The notes beneath the pieces were generated by a model that worked only from the letters and a program-made list of their open reading frames with translations, was not told the DNA's origin and ran no database searches. This document shows positions 15,353-22,484 of a stretch of DNA of 25,112 nt, one piece after another; positions within the stretch are counted from its first letter, which is position 1, and each line of letters starts with the position of its first letter. A program made the position numbers and the translations under genes. Origin of the DNA: Spirochaetaceae bacterium (lineage in GTDB: Bacteria > Spirochaetota > Spirochaetia > SZUA-6 > Fen-1364); the NCBI GenBank assembly GCA_003141795.1, contig PLNO01000358.1:1-25112 (forward strand), given 5' to 3'.

Positions 15353-16645
15353 GTGTATGAACGCGAACTGCGGTGCACCAGCTGTGGAAAGGCCTATGAT
15401 CTGACCGACCATTACTCGTGCGAGTCCTGTGGGGGCATCCTCGAGGTCCGTTACGACTACGACGCGCTGCTTCGCGAGAACCGCGTCGACAGGATCGTTC
15501 CGGAGGCGGGTGAATCGATCTGGCGCTACAAGTTGCTGCTGCCGATCTCGGACGAAAAGTGCATGGTCAGCCTTGCCGAGGGCGGGACACCCCTGATACA
15601 AGCAGTGAATCTGTCGCGAATCCTCGGCGCAGACCGGCTCTACCTCAAGGACGAGACGCGCAATGCCTCCGGCGCGTTCAAGGATCGCCCCATCTCCGTG
15701 GCCGTCGCAAAGGCCCTGGAGCTGAAGAGGACGGCCGTGACGGCGGCCTCTTCGGGAAACGCGGCGGCGTCCCTCGCCGCGTACGCCGCAAAGGCCCAGC
15801 TCCCCTGCAACATCTTCGTACCGGAGGGTACCCCAGTGGGGAAGGTCGCGCACGCCGTCGTATGCGGGGCGCGTCTGATCAAGGTGAAGGGGGACTACAG
15901 CAACTCCTACAAGATGGCGGAGATGGCCTCCAGGCAGTTCGGCTGGATGAACATCACGACGACATTCCTCAATCCCTATTCTTTCGAGGGCGACAAGACG
16001 GTTGCATACGAGATCTATCGTCAGATGGGCGGACATGTTCCCGACTGGGTGCTCGTTCCCACGGGGGCCGGACCGCTCGTGTTCGGGATCTACAAGGGAT
16101 TCATGGAAATGAGGAATCTGGGGATGTCGACGACAATACCCCGTATGGGAGCCATCCAGGTCGAAGGCTGCGCACCGATCGTCGAGGCGTTCGAAAAGGG
16201 CGGGCAGGACGTGAAGGCGTGGAAGGACGTGCGGACGGTGGCCTCCGCGATTGGGGATCCGCTTCGGGGCTATGAGAGGGATGGGGACCTCGTGGTGCGA
16301 GTCCTCAGGGAAAGTAATGGCGCCGCTCTTGCGGTCTCCGATGCCGCGGTCCTGCAGGGCGTCAGGGATCTCGCCCGTTCCGAAGGGATCTTCTCCGAGC
16401 CGGCCGCAGCCGCTCCCGTTGCCGCCCTGCGCGAGCTCCTCAGCCGCGGGACGATTACCAGGGACCAGAGCGTCGTCTGCCTCATCACGGGACACGGGCT
16501 GAAGGATCCCACGAGCGCGCTCGAAGGCATCGACGTGCCGATCATCGAACCGGACGTCAAGGCACTGGAGCGGCTCGCGCTGCTCCACGAGCAGAGCACG
16601 CGCGGGTGTCTGCGAACCAAGGGGGATTTGCATGCGTCTGCGTAA
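15353..16645 (+). CDS. Threonine-synthase-like PLP-dependent enzyme (candidate amino-sugar-acid ammonia-lyase/dehydratase)
   Basis: A 430-residue fold-type II PLP enzyme annotated by homology as threonine synthase. An N-terminal zinc ribbon (C8/C11 and C23/C26) is followed by the PLP lysine K110 in NASGAFKDRP, a substrate loop SSGNAAASLAAYAAKA and a phosphate-binding GAGPLV. Fold-type II enzymes include threonine synthase, threonine dehydratase and related ammonia-lyases. Here the gene sits with sugar catabolism genes and no homoserine or threonine pathway gene, so a beta-elimination role on a 2-amino-3-hydroxy sugar acid, giving a 2-keto-3-deoxy acid plus ammonia, is a reasonable hypothesis. 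The GTG at 15353 is preferred to one at 15332 because GAAGGAAGG lies just before it. It overlaps the next gene by 14 bp. Confidence 0.85.
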   Translation: MYERELRCTSCGKAYDLTDHYSCESCGGILEVRYDYDALLRENRVDRIVPEAGESIWRYKLLLPISDEKCMVSLAEGGTPLIQAVNLSRILGADRLYLKDETRNASGAFKDRPISVAVAKALELKRTAVTAASSGNAAASLAAYAAKAQLPCNIFVPEGTPVGKVAHAVVCGARLIKVKGDYSNSYKMAEMASRQFGWMNITTTFLNPYSFEGDKTVAYEIYRQMGGHVPDWVLVPTGAGPLVFGIYKGFMEMRNLGMSTTIPRMGAIQVEGCAPIVEAFEKGGQDVKAWKDVRTVASAIGDPLRGYERDGDLVVRVLRESNGAALAVSDAAVLQGVRDLARSEGIFSEPAAAAPVAALRELLSRGTITRDQSVVCLITGHGLKDPTSALEGIDVPIIEPDVKALERLALLHEQSTRGCLRTKGDLHASA

Positions 16646-17393
16646 CAAGGTCGTGATCATCACAGGTGCTGGAAGTGGCATCGGACGCTCGACGGCTCTG
16701 CTCTTCTGTCGGGAAGGCGCGCATGTCGTTGCGAATGGTAGACGAGCGGCGAACCTGGACCTGACGGTTGATGAAGCCAGAAGGGCGGGGGGCGATATTG
16801 TCGGAAAGGTCGGGGATGTCTCCCATGAGGAGGATGTCGCGGCCCTCGTGGAAGGTGCGATCAAGGCATTCGGCAGGGTGGACGTCCTGTTCAACTGCGC
16901 AGGGGTGGGGTACTCTTCCCGTTATGCGATGGGTTCAGTCGTCGACACGCCGTCCGAGGATTGGAGCGCGGTGCTCGACATCAACCTGAAGAGTGTATTT
17001 CTGACCACCAAATATATCATTCCCCGTATGCTATCGAGCGGGGGAGGAGCGATTGTCAACTGTTCGTCCATCAATGCAGTGATCGGGTGCGGGGCGCACG
17101 CCTATTCGGCGTCGAAGGGCGGAATCTGTGCGCTAACACGTGCGCTCGCTGTCGAGTACGGGAAGAGCGGTGTGCGGGTAAACTGCGTGGCGCCCGGGAC
17201 AACGGACACCCCCATGGTCGCGAAGGCCCTGGAGAAGCCGGATTTCAGGGAGTACTGGAGCAAGTCCGCACCGATGAACCGGATCGTGACTCCAGAGGAG
17301 GTCGCGTTCGCCGTGTTGTTTCTCGCTTCCGACGAGGCGTCCGCAGTCACGGGGCAGGTTCTCATGGTCGATGGCGGCTTGACAATTAGTTGA
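16632..17393 (+). CDS. Short-chain dehydrogenase/reductase (SDR)
   Basis: A 253-residue classical SDR, an NAD(P)(H)-dependent alcohol/ketone oxidoreductase. The cofactor motif is TGAGSGIG near residue 11; NCAG is present; the catalytic residues are S145/S146, Y158 and K162 (YSASKGG). The terminal VTGQVLMVDGGLTIS is typical. The start overlaps the PLP enzyme's end by 14 bp, so the two are probably translated together. It may oxidise or isomerise a hydroxyl of the sugar acid, or act as an alternative to the Gfo/Idh/MocA dehydrogenase. The 274-bp gap after it separates the transporter half of the cluster from the regulator half. Confidence 0.92.
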   Translation: MRLRNKVVIITGAGSGIGRSTALLFCREGAHVVANGRRAANLDLTVDEARRAGGDIVGKVGDVSHEEDVAALVEGAIKAFGRVDVLFNCAGVGYSSRYAMGSVVDTPSEDWSAVLDINLKSVFLTTKYIIPRMLSSGGGAIVNCSSINAVIGCGAHAYSASKGGICALTRALAVEYGKSGVRVNCVAPGTTDTPMVAKALEKPDFREYWSKSAPMNRIVTPEEVAFAVLFLASDEASAVTGQVLMVDGGLTIS

Positions 17394-17482
17394 GGATAAA
17401 CGGCTGTCCCCGCCTGAACGCTGTGCGTACGAACATTGCCCATTCGACGCTCAGGGTCGGAGATGTGCATCTGAGTTTTATG

Positions 17483-17513
17483 TTGACGGACCTCTTCCGG
17501 CTGACCATATACT
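17483..17513 (+). promoter_or_regulatory. Possible promoter upstream of the GntR regulator
   Basis: TTGACG (17483-17488) and TATACT (17508-17513) are 19 bases apart, a usable but loose sigma70-like pair. It lies in the 274-bp gap (17394-17667), which has no other gene. This would give the regulator and downstream genes a transcript of their own, apart from read-through. Confidence 0.35.
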
Positions 17514-17562
17514 ATCCTCACGTCTGCAGATGGATATCAGGTCGTCACCCCCACCCGAAAGG

Positions 17563-17581
17563 TCGATTGTATCTATATCGA
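17563..17581 (+). promoter_or_regulatory. Small inverted repeat, candidate GntR operator
   Basis: TCGAT (17563-17567) and ATCGA (17577-17581) form an interrupted inverted repeat about 50 bp below the possible promoter and about 85 bp above the regulator start. FCD-type GntR proteins bind short inverted repeats near their own genes. No copy of it is evident in the 6130-6195 promoter, so support is weak. Confidence 0.2.
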
Positions 17582-17667
17582 AGCTGGGGCATGGAGAGCT
17601 TCAGCAATATCCCCGAATTGTGAATTATGCGAAATCAACTGTGAAACAAGGAATCGAGGAGAAATAG

Positions 17668-18426
17668 ATGGCAGGTGACAATCGTCGCACCTTCACGTTC
17701 AATCCCGGCGCGCTATCGGCCGTGTCGAGTCGGTCAAAGAACATCAGCCAGGTAATCACGGATGCTCTCATCGCCGGATACTGGTTGCCAGGCGAACGGA
17801 TAAACGATTTGGAGCTCGCAAACCTACTTCATGTGAGCCGGATCTCCGTCCGTGAGGCGTTGACGTCACTCGTTGAAAGGAAGGTGGTCGAGAAGGTCCA
17901 CTGGAAAGGGTATTTTGTTCGAAAGCTTACCCTTGAAGAGGTTCAGTCGATAATCGAGGTCCGCACTACCCTTGAGGAGCTTGCAGTCACGAAGCTTTTG
18001 GCAAATAAGAATCAAGACATTTTTGGAGAAATGCGGGAGAGCATAGAGAGGTCAGCACGCGAGTTGAAGGCTAATAATTATCCGCAGTATATGAGTACTG
18101 ACTTCGAGTTTCATGAGTTGATTTACAAAGGATCCGGAAACTTGTGGATAAAGGTCATCATCGATGATCTACGTCTACAAATCAGTCTTTTGAGAAATCT
18201 CTCGATGGTGGAAGACTTCCGACGGGCCGGGCAGGATTCGATTCGTGACCATAGACTCATCTTCGAGAAGCTCGAAGCCGGGGACAAACGCGGCGCTATT
18301 GTTCTGCTTCATAAACATTTCGACACTCAGTACAGGAATATCGAAGAGACATATGGGCAACTCGACAAGATGATCCGTACAGGGGTAGAAGACCGGAGCT
18401 TCGAGCTTCCGGGGCAGTCACGATAA
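17668..18426 (+). CDS. GntR-family transcriptional regulator, FCD (FadR) subfamily
   Basis: A 252-residue regulator. A winged helix-turn-helix spans about residues 25-90 (NISQVITDALIAGYWLPG, LANLLHVSRISVREALTSL). The C-terminal FCD effector domain (about 100-235) carries the metal-binding set D145, H149, H195 and H217 seen in this subfamily. FCD regulators of sugar-acid operons usually bind a carboxylate such as a hexuronate, aldonate or 2-keto-3-deoxy acid, with the metal coordinating the acid. That agrees with a sugar-acid pathway here. The ribosome site GAGGAG lies 7 bases before the ATG. It likely represses the cluster promoter at 6163 or its own; both are inferences. Composition is somewhat more AT-rich than its neighbours. 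Confidence 0.93.
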   Translation: MAGDNRRTFTFNPGALSAVSSRSKNISQVITDALIAGYWLPGERINDLELANLLHVSRISVREALTSLVERKVVEKVHWKGYFVRKLTLEEVQSIIEVRTTLEELAVTKLLANKNQDIFGEMRESIERSARELKANNYPQYMSTDFEFHELIYKGSGNLWIKVIIDDLRLQISLLRNLSMVEDFRRAGQDSIRDHRLIFEKLEAGDKRGAIVLLHKHFDTQYRNIEETYGQLDKMIRTGVEDRSFELPGQSR

Positions 18427-18490
18427 CGCCACTTTTGCTCCGTTTCGGGGTTTCGATTGCGTCCGCATCAATTCGGAGGAGGGCGCGAAA

Positions 18491-19228
18491 TTGAAGATCA
18501 TGGATGGGTTGTATCTTGTGGGAAGCGGCGCGATGGGATTGAGCTACGCGTTCGATTGTCATGTGTATGCCGTGGATTGCGGCAATACCTTAATCATGAT
18601 CGACAGTGGAGCGGGAGAGTCGCCCGAACTCATCCTTTCAAACATGGAAAAGGACGGGTTGGATCCTCGCAGGGTCTCCGCGCTCCTTCTCACACATTCG
18701 CATCTCGATCACGCAGGGGGAGCAGCTTTTTTCAGGGCCAGCCTCGGTTGTAGGGTCTATGTTGCAAATGAAGAGAAGGAGATTCTGGAAAAAGGGACAG
18801 AGGAGTCGACTGGCCTCATGGCGGCAAAAAGATCAGGACTGTACTCTCCTGATTACCCAGTGCGACATTGCATCGCGGACGTCGTCCTCTATGGTGGCGA
18901 GAGGCTACTGCTCGGGAACCTGCAGTACATCGTGTACCTAATCTGCAGCCACAGCACGGGCTCAATGTGCTACCTCGTCGAGATTCCTGGCGTCGGGCGG
19001 GCGCTTTTCACGGGTGACGTCGTATTCTCCGACGGCCTCATCAGCGTTCTCAACATAGAAGGCTCGAGTCTGACAGGATATAGAAGAAACCTCGTTGCCC
19101 TCTCCGGGCTCGCGGTCGATGCGCTCATGCCCGGTCACGGTCTGTTTACGACGTCAGGCGGGCAACGGCACATCGACATTGCGATCGAAAGCCTGGGGCT
19201 GTTGAGACCACCGCGGAACATCTACTAG
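18491..19228 (+). CDS. Metallo-beta-lactamase-fold hydrolase
   Basis: A 245-residue MBL-fold protein. The metal motif is H69-S-H71-L-D73-H74 (THSHLDHAGG); further ligands are probably in CSHSTGS, FTGDVVF and MPGHG. Many MBL enzymes are lactonases, thioesterases or phosphodiesterases. In a cluster with sugar dehydrogenases, opening an aldonolactone is a reasonable role, but this is inference. It begins with TTG at 18491, supported by a strong GGAGGAGG site 7 bases upstream; an ATG three codons later is the alternative. It follows the regulator by 64 bp and precedes the aldolase by 11 bp. Confidence 0.88.
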   Translation: MKIMDGLYLVGSGAMGLSYAFDCHVYAVDCGNTLIMIDSGAGESPELILSNMEKDGLDPRRVSALLLTHSHLDHAGGAAFFRASLGCRVYVANEEKEILEKGTEESTGLMAAKRSGLYSPDYPVRHCIADVVLYGGERLLLGNLQYIVYLICSHSTGSMCYLVEIPGVGRALFTGDVVFSDGLISVLNIEGSSLTGYRRNLVALSGLAVDALMPGHGLFTTSGGQRHIDIAIESLGLLRPPRNIY

Positions 19229-19239
19229 GGGGAAACAGC

Positions 19240-20199
19240 ATGCACGAAGCACTGAAAAGGCTGGGAGACGTCGGTGTCTTGCCCGCGATCGTCATCGACG
19301 ATGCGTCGAGAGCGGATGCGCTCGGGAAGGCTCTCCTCGCGGGCGGGCTTCCGGTCGCGGAAATAACATTCCGAACGGCAGCCGCAGAGGAGGCTATCCG
19401 CATTCTTCACCGCACGAGTCCCGACCTTCTCGTTGGGGCAGGTACCGTGTTAACGACCGACCAGGTGGACCGGGCGGTGGAGGCAGGAGCCCAGTTTATC
19501 GTGGCACCAGGCTTCAACCCGAGGGTCGTGGACCATTGCATCCAGCTCAATGTTCCGGTGGCCCCAGGGATCAGCTCGGCCTCCGAGATCGAGATGGGGC
19601 TGGAGCGCGGGATCGAGGTTTTGAAGTTTTTTCCTGCGGAGGCATCCGGCGGACTGGACTTCCTTGCGGCGATCGCGGCTCCATTCAGAGACGTCCTGTT
19701 CATTCCCATGGGAGGGATCGATCCCGGAAATCTTCGGCAGTATCTCCTCTTTCCGCGCGTGCTTGCCGTGGGAGGGACTTGGATCGCAAAGGGCGCCACT
19801 CTATCGGCAGGGAGATTTGACGAGATCACAAGGCTCGCGCGTGAGGCGGTCACCATAGCCCTCGGCTTCGAGCTTGCGCACGTGGGAATCAATGAGGACA
19901 GCCCGGAGCGGGCGATGTCCGCAGCAAGGATGATGGGTGAGCTCTTCTGTCTGGACCCAAATGGCGGTAACAGCTCCACGTTTGTGGGGTCAGGGTTTGA
20001 GTTTCCGATGAGCCCCGGGCTGGGCACCCACGGCCACCTCGCACTCTCAACCCTGAGCATCCCCAGGGCTGTCGCATACCTATCGCGCAAGGGCGTGAGC
20101 ATCCGCAAGGATACCATCAAGCAGAAGGACGGAAGGATCGCCTCCGTCTACCTCGACCGGGAGGTTTCCGGTTTCGCCATCCATCTGTTGCAGAGGTAA
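19240..20199 (+). CDS. KDPG/KHG aldolase (Eda-like) with C-terminal VOC-like domain
   Basis: A 319-residue protein. Residues 1-205 are a class I 2-keto-3-deoxy-6-phosphogluconate aldolase of the Eda family: Schiff-base lysine K129 (EVLKFFPAE), catalytic E41 (PVAEITFRT), and the phosphate-binding PMGGIDPGN and VGGTWIAKG. It would cleave KDPG to pyruvate and glyceraldehyde 3-phosphate, or a close relative. Ordinary Eda ends near 210 residues. Here about 110 more follow that look like half of a vicinal-oxygen-chelate (glyoxalase-like) fold: FELAHVGIN (H214), [20 protein letters not shown] (H264, H266) and a terminal GFAIHLLQR. Proteins with this longer form are known from anaerobes, but I know no defined job for the extension. 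The neighbouring PfkB kinase supports a 2-keto-3-deoxy acid route. Confidence 0.9.
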   Translation: MHEALKRLGDVGVLPAIVIDDASRADALGKALLAGGLPVAEITFRTAAAEEAIRILHRTSPDLLVGAGTVLTTDQVDRAVEAGAQFIVAPGFNPRVVDHCIQLNVPVAPGISSASEIEMGLERGIEVLKFFPAEASGGLDFLAAIAAPFRDVLFIPMGGIDPGNLRQYLLFPRVLAVGGTWIAKGATLSAGRFDEITRLAREAVTIALGFELAHVGINEDSPERAMSAARMMGELFCLDPNGGNSSTFVGSGFEFPMSPGLGTHGHLALSTLSIPRAVAYLSRKGVSIRKDTIKQKDGRIASVYLDREVSGFAIHLLQR

Positions 20200-20209
20200 G
20201 GAGGGGCCC

Positions 20210-21238
20210 ATGGCACGCTATGTGACATTCGGTGAGATCATGCTGCGGCTGAAGCCCCCCGGGGCCGAGCGTTTCCTCCAGAGTCCGCGATTCGAAGCGA
20301 CATTTGGAGGCGGGGAGGCGAATGTCGCGACGGCGCTTGCTCGATTCGGACTGGATGTCGCCTACGTTTCGTTCATCCCGCCGAACGCGATCGGCGATGC
20401 CTGCGTGGGCGAGCTCAGGCGTCAGGGCATCGATACGTCGAAGATCGTGCGCAAGGGCGAAAGACTAGGCGTCTACTACATCGAGGCCGGTGCGAACCAA
20501 CGTCCGTCTATTGTGATCTACGACAGGCAGGGCAGTGCGATTGCGGAGTCAAAGCCGGGAGACATGACCTGGGACGACGCCCTGTCGGGAGCGGCGTGGT
20601 TTCACATTACGGGAATCACGCCCGCACTGTCCGCAAGCGCCGCGGAGCTCTCCCTCCAAGCCGTGAAGACGGCAAAGAAGAACGGCCTTACGGTATCCTG
20701 CGACCTGAACTACAGGAAGAACCTCTGGAAGTACGGGGTGACCGCGCCCGAGGTCATGCGGGAGATAGTCAAGTTTGTGGACCTCGCCATCGCGAATGAG
20801 GAAGACTGCCAGAAGGCACTCGGCGTCAACGTTGCCGTGGACGTCGAATCGGGGAAGCTCGAGGCGGACAAGTACCGCGCGCTCGCTGAGAAAGTGCTAA
20901 CGCAGTTCCCGTCACTGAAGAAGATCGCGATTACCTTGCGGGAGAGCAGATCCGCGAACGATAACGGGTGGTCGGGCGTGTTGCACACGGGCTCGGAATT
21001 TCTCGTGTCACGAAAATACGACATCTGCAACATCGTCGACCGTCTGGGGGGCGGGGATTCGTTCGCTGCGGGGTTGATCTATGGACTGTCCATCCTGGAA
21101 AGCTCCCGGGAGGCGCTTGAGTTCGCAGTGGCCGCGTCGTGCCTCAAGCATTCCATACCCGGCGACTTCGCACTCCTCTCGGTTGCGGAGGTGAAGGCAT
21201 TGATGGGTGGGGCAGGTTCGGGCAGGGTTCAACGATAG
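20210..21238 (+). CDS. kdgK: PfkB-family sugar kinase, probably 2-keto-3-deoxygluconate kinase
   Basis: A 342-residue ribokinase/PfkB-family kinase. N-terminal features are FGEIMLRL and [16 protein letters not shown]. The catalytic base is D283 in [14 protein letters not shown], where the common form is GAGD. Placement just after the aldolase, with 10 bp between them and AAGGAGG overlapping the aldolase stop, points to phosphorylation of 2-keto-3-deoxygluconate (or an epimer) to the substrate of that aldolase. The symbol reflects this role and is not proven; fructokinase or other sugar kinases belong to the same family. It ends the catabolic cluster. Confidence 0.88.
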   Translation: MARYVTFGEIMLRLKPPGAERFLQSPRFEATFGGGEANVATALARFGLDVAYVSFIPPNAIGDACVGELRRQGIDTSKIVRKGERLGVYYIEAGANQRPSIVIYDRQGSAIAESKPGDMTWDDALSGAAWFHITGITPALSASAAELSLQAVKTAKKNGLTVSCDLNYRKNLWKYGVTAPEVMREIVKFVDLAIANEEDCQKALGVNVAVDVESGKLEADKYRALAEKVLTQFPSLKKIAITLRESRSANDNGWSGVLHTGSEFLVSRKYDICNIVDRLGGGDSFAAGLIYGLSILESSREALEFAVAASCLKHSIPGDFALLSVAEVKALMGGAGSGRVQR

Positions 21239-21285
21239 GACGGCGACGGAAACGGTCATGGAGTCTTCCCTTGCCTCCCCGCTAC

Positions 21286-21300
21286 GACGGTGATACCGTC
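21286..21300 (+). other. Short hairpin before the permease gene
   Basis: GACGGT and ACCGTC form a 6-bp stem with a GAT loop in the 79-bp gap after the kinase. No U tract follows, so it is not a convincing terminator. It ends about 17 bases before the permease start and could affect ribosome access. Confidence 0.25.
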
Positions 21301-21317
21301 AGCGGTCAGGGGGGGCG

Positions 21318-22484
21318 ATGGCAGAAAGACATGAGCTGACGACGTTCGAGGCCGCGAGCATCGTTGCGGGATACGGGATCGGTGCGGGGATAATGGCCGT
21401 CCCCTACATGGTGGCGCGCAACGGGATCTGGTCTTCCCTCATCATCGTCGCAGTCGCCTATGCGGTGAGCGTTCTCCTCCACCTCATGATCGCGCAACTC
21501 GCGTTGGGCGCCTCCCGAACGGAGGGGGGCGGCGTGCAGATCGTGGAGATCTTCCGCACCTTCCTCTTCCGGGGGAAGCTCAGGGAAGTCCTCTCCTGGG
21601 CCTTCTTCGTGCTCATGGTCCTCGTGCTCACCCTCAACCTCGCCGCCTACGTGGCGGGGGCGGGCGATATCGTCGCGGGGCTCACCGGCCTCCCGTCGCG
21701 CGTCGGGGGGCTCCTCTTCTCCGTGCTCGCCGCGGGCGTGGTCGTCCTCGGCCTGAAGTCCCTCGGTGTGAGCGAAAAGGTGGCGGTGATCTCCATGATC
21801 GCCCTGTTCGTCGCTCTCCTGGTCGGCACGATGCTCGTCCCCTTCCAGGGCCTGAACCTCTCCATGGTCTGGGACAAGGGCGCCATCGCGCTGTTCGGCG
21901 TCGTGATGTTCTGCTTCGCTTCATTCTTCTCCGTGCCCCAGGTGGTGGAGGGGATGGCAACGCGCCCGGGGAAGGTGCGCGGCGCCGTGATGCTCGGCAT
22001 CGCCATCAACCTCGGCATCGTCCTCCTCGTCACGTTCCTCGCGCTGTGGGCGTCGAAGGGCGTGACGGAGATCGCGATCGTCGGCTGGGCCGCGTCGATC
22101 GGACCCTGGGCGTCCGTCCTCGGGTCGGTCTTCTTCCTTCTCGCGCTCGTGACGACGTACTGGTCGATCTCCTACGCGCTCCTCACCATCGTGCGGGAGA
22201 GGCTGAAGGTCGGCCTCGTGCCTGCCTGGCTCATCGCCACACTGCCGAACATCGCCCTGGCCCTCGCGGGCGTCACGGGATTCCTCGGCTTCGTGCGCCT
22301 CGCCGGCGGCGCCATCGCCCTTCTGGTGGCGCTCCTCCTCGTGCCGACCTATCGGCGCTTCCGGCGGGGAGAGGCCGGACGCACCCTGGAAATCATGCAG
22401 GGGCCGCTCTCCTCGGGGGCGTGGGAATGGGTTGCCGCCGGAGGCTACATCCTGATGGCCGTCGGCTCGTTCATCGGCATATGA
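21318..22484 (+). CDS. Amino-acid-permease-like integral membrane transporter
   Basis: A 388-residue protein with about 11 hydrophobic segments, beginning with FEAASIVAGYGIGAGIMAVP. A glycine-rich break in the first helix like this is typical of LeuT-fold amino acid transporters (APC/AAAP type). A middle segment, FCFASFFSVPQVVEG, also resembles that group. The start ATG has only a G-rich stretch upstream at short distance, so translation may be modest. Its stop overlaps the amidohydrolase start by 4 bases (ATGA), so a shared function is likely, such as uptake of an amide or N-acyl compound. Composition is distinctly GC-rich, near 70% in sampled lines. Confidence 0.8.
   Translation: MAERHELTTFEAASIVAGYGIGAGIMAVPYMVARNGIWSSLIIVAVAYAVSVLLHLMIAQLALGASRTEGGGVQIVEIFRTFLFRGKLREVLSWAFFVLMVLVLTLNLAAYVAGAGDIVAGLTGLPSRVGGLLFSVLAAGVVVLGLKSLGVSEKVAVISMIALFVALLVGTMLVPFQGLNLSMVWDKGAIALFGVVMFCFASFFSVPQVVEGMATRPGKVRGAVMLGIAINLGIVLLVTFLALWASKGVTEIAIVGWAASIGPWASVLGSVFFLLALVTTYWSISYALLTIVRERLKVGLVPAWLIATLPNIALALAGVTGFLGFVRLAGGAIALLVALLLVPTYRRFRRGEAGRTLEIMQGPLSSGAWEWVAAGGYILMAVGSFIGI

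Noticed and set aside
15305..16894. Open frame of 529 codons on the minus strand across the PLP enzyme and SDR
   Set aside because: It runs antisense to two well-supported genes, has no recognisable domain and no plausible ribosome site.
17450..17479. CTCAG...CTGAG hairpin followed by TTTTA after the SDR gene, as a terminator
   Set aside because: Only 5 bp of stem with a 16-nt loop and four T; too weak to call, though some termination is possible.
22046..22480. Upstream extension of the amidohydrolase frame inside the permease gene
   Set aside because: The extension encodes a low-complexity arginine-rich sequence out of frame with the permease. The amidohydrolase domain begins after the ATG at 22481, which overlaps the permease stop.
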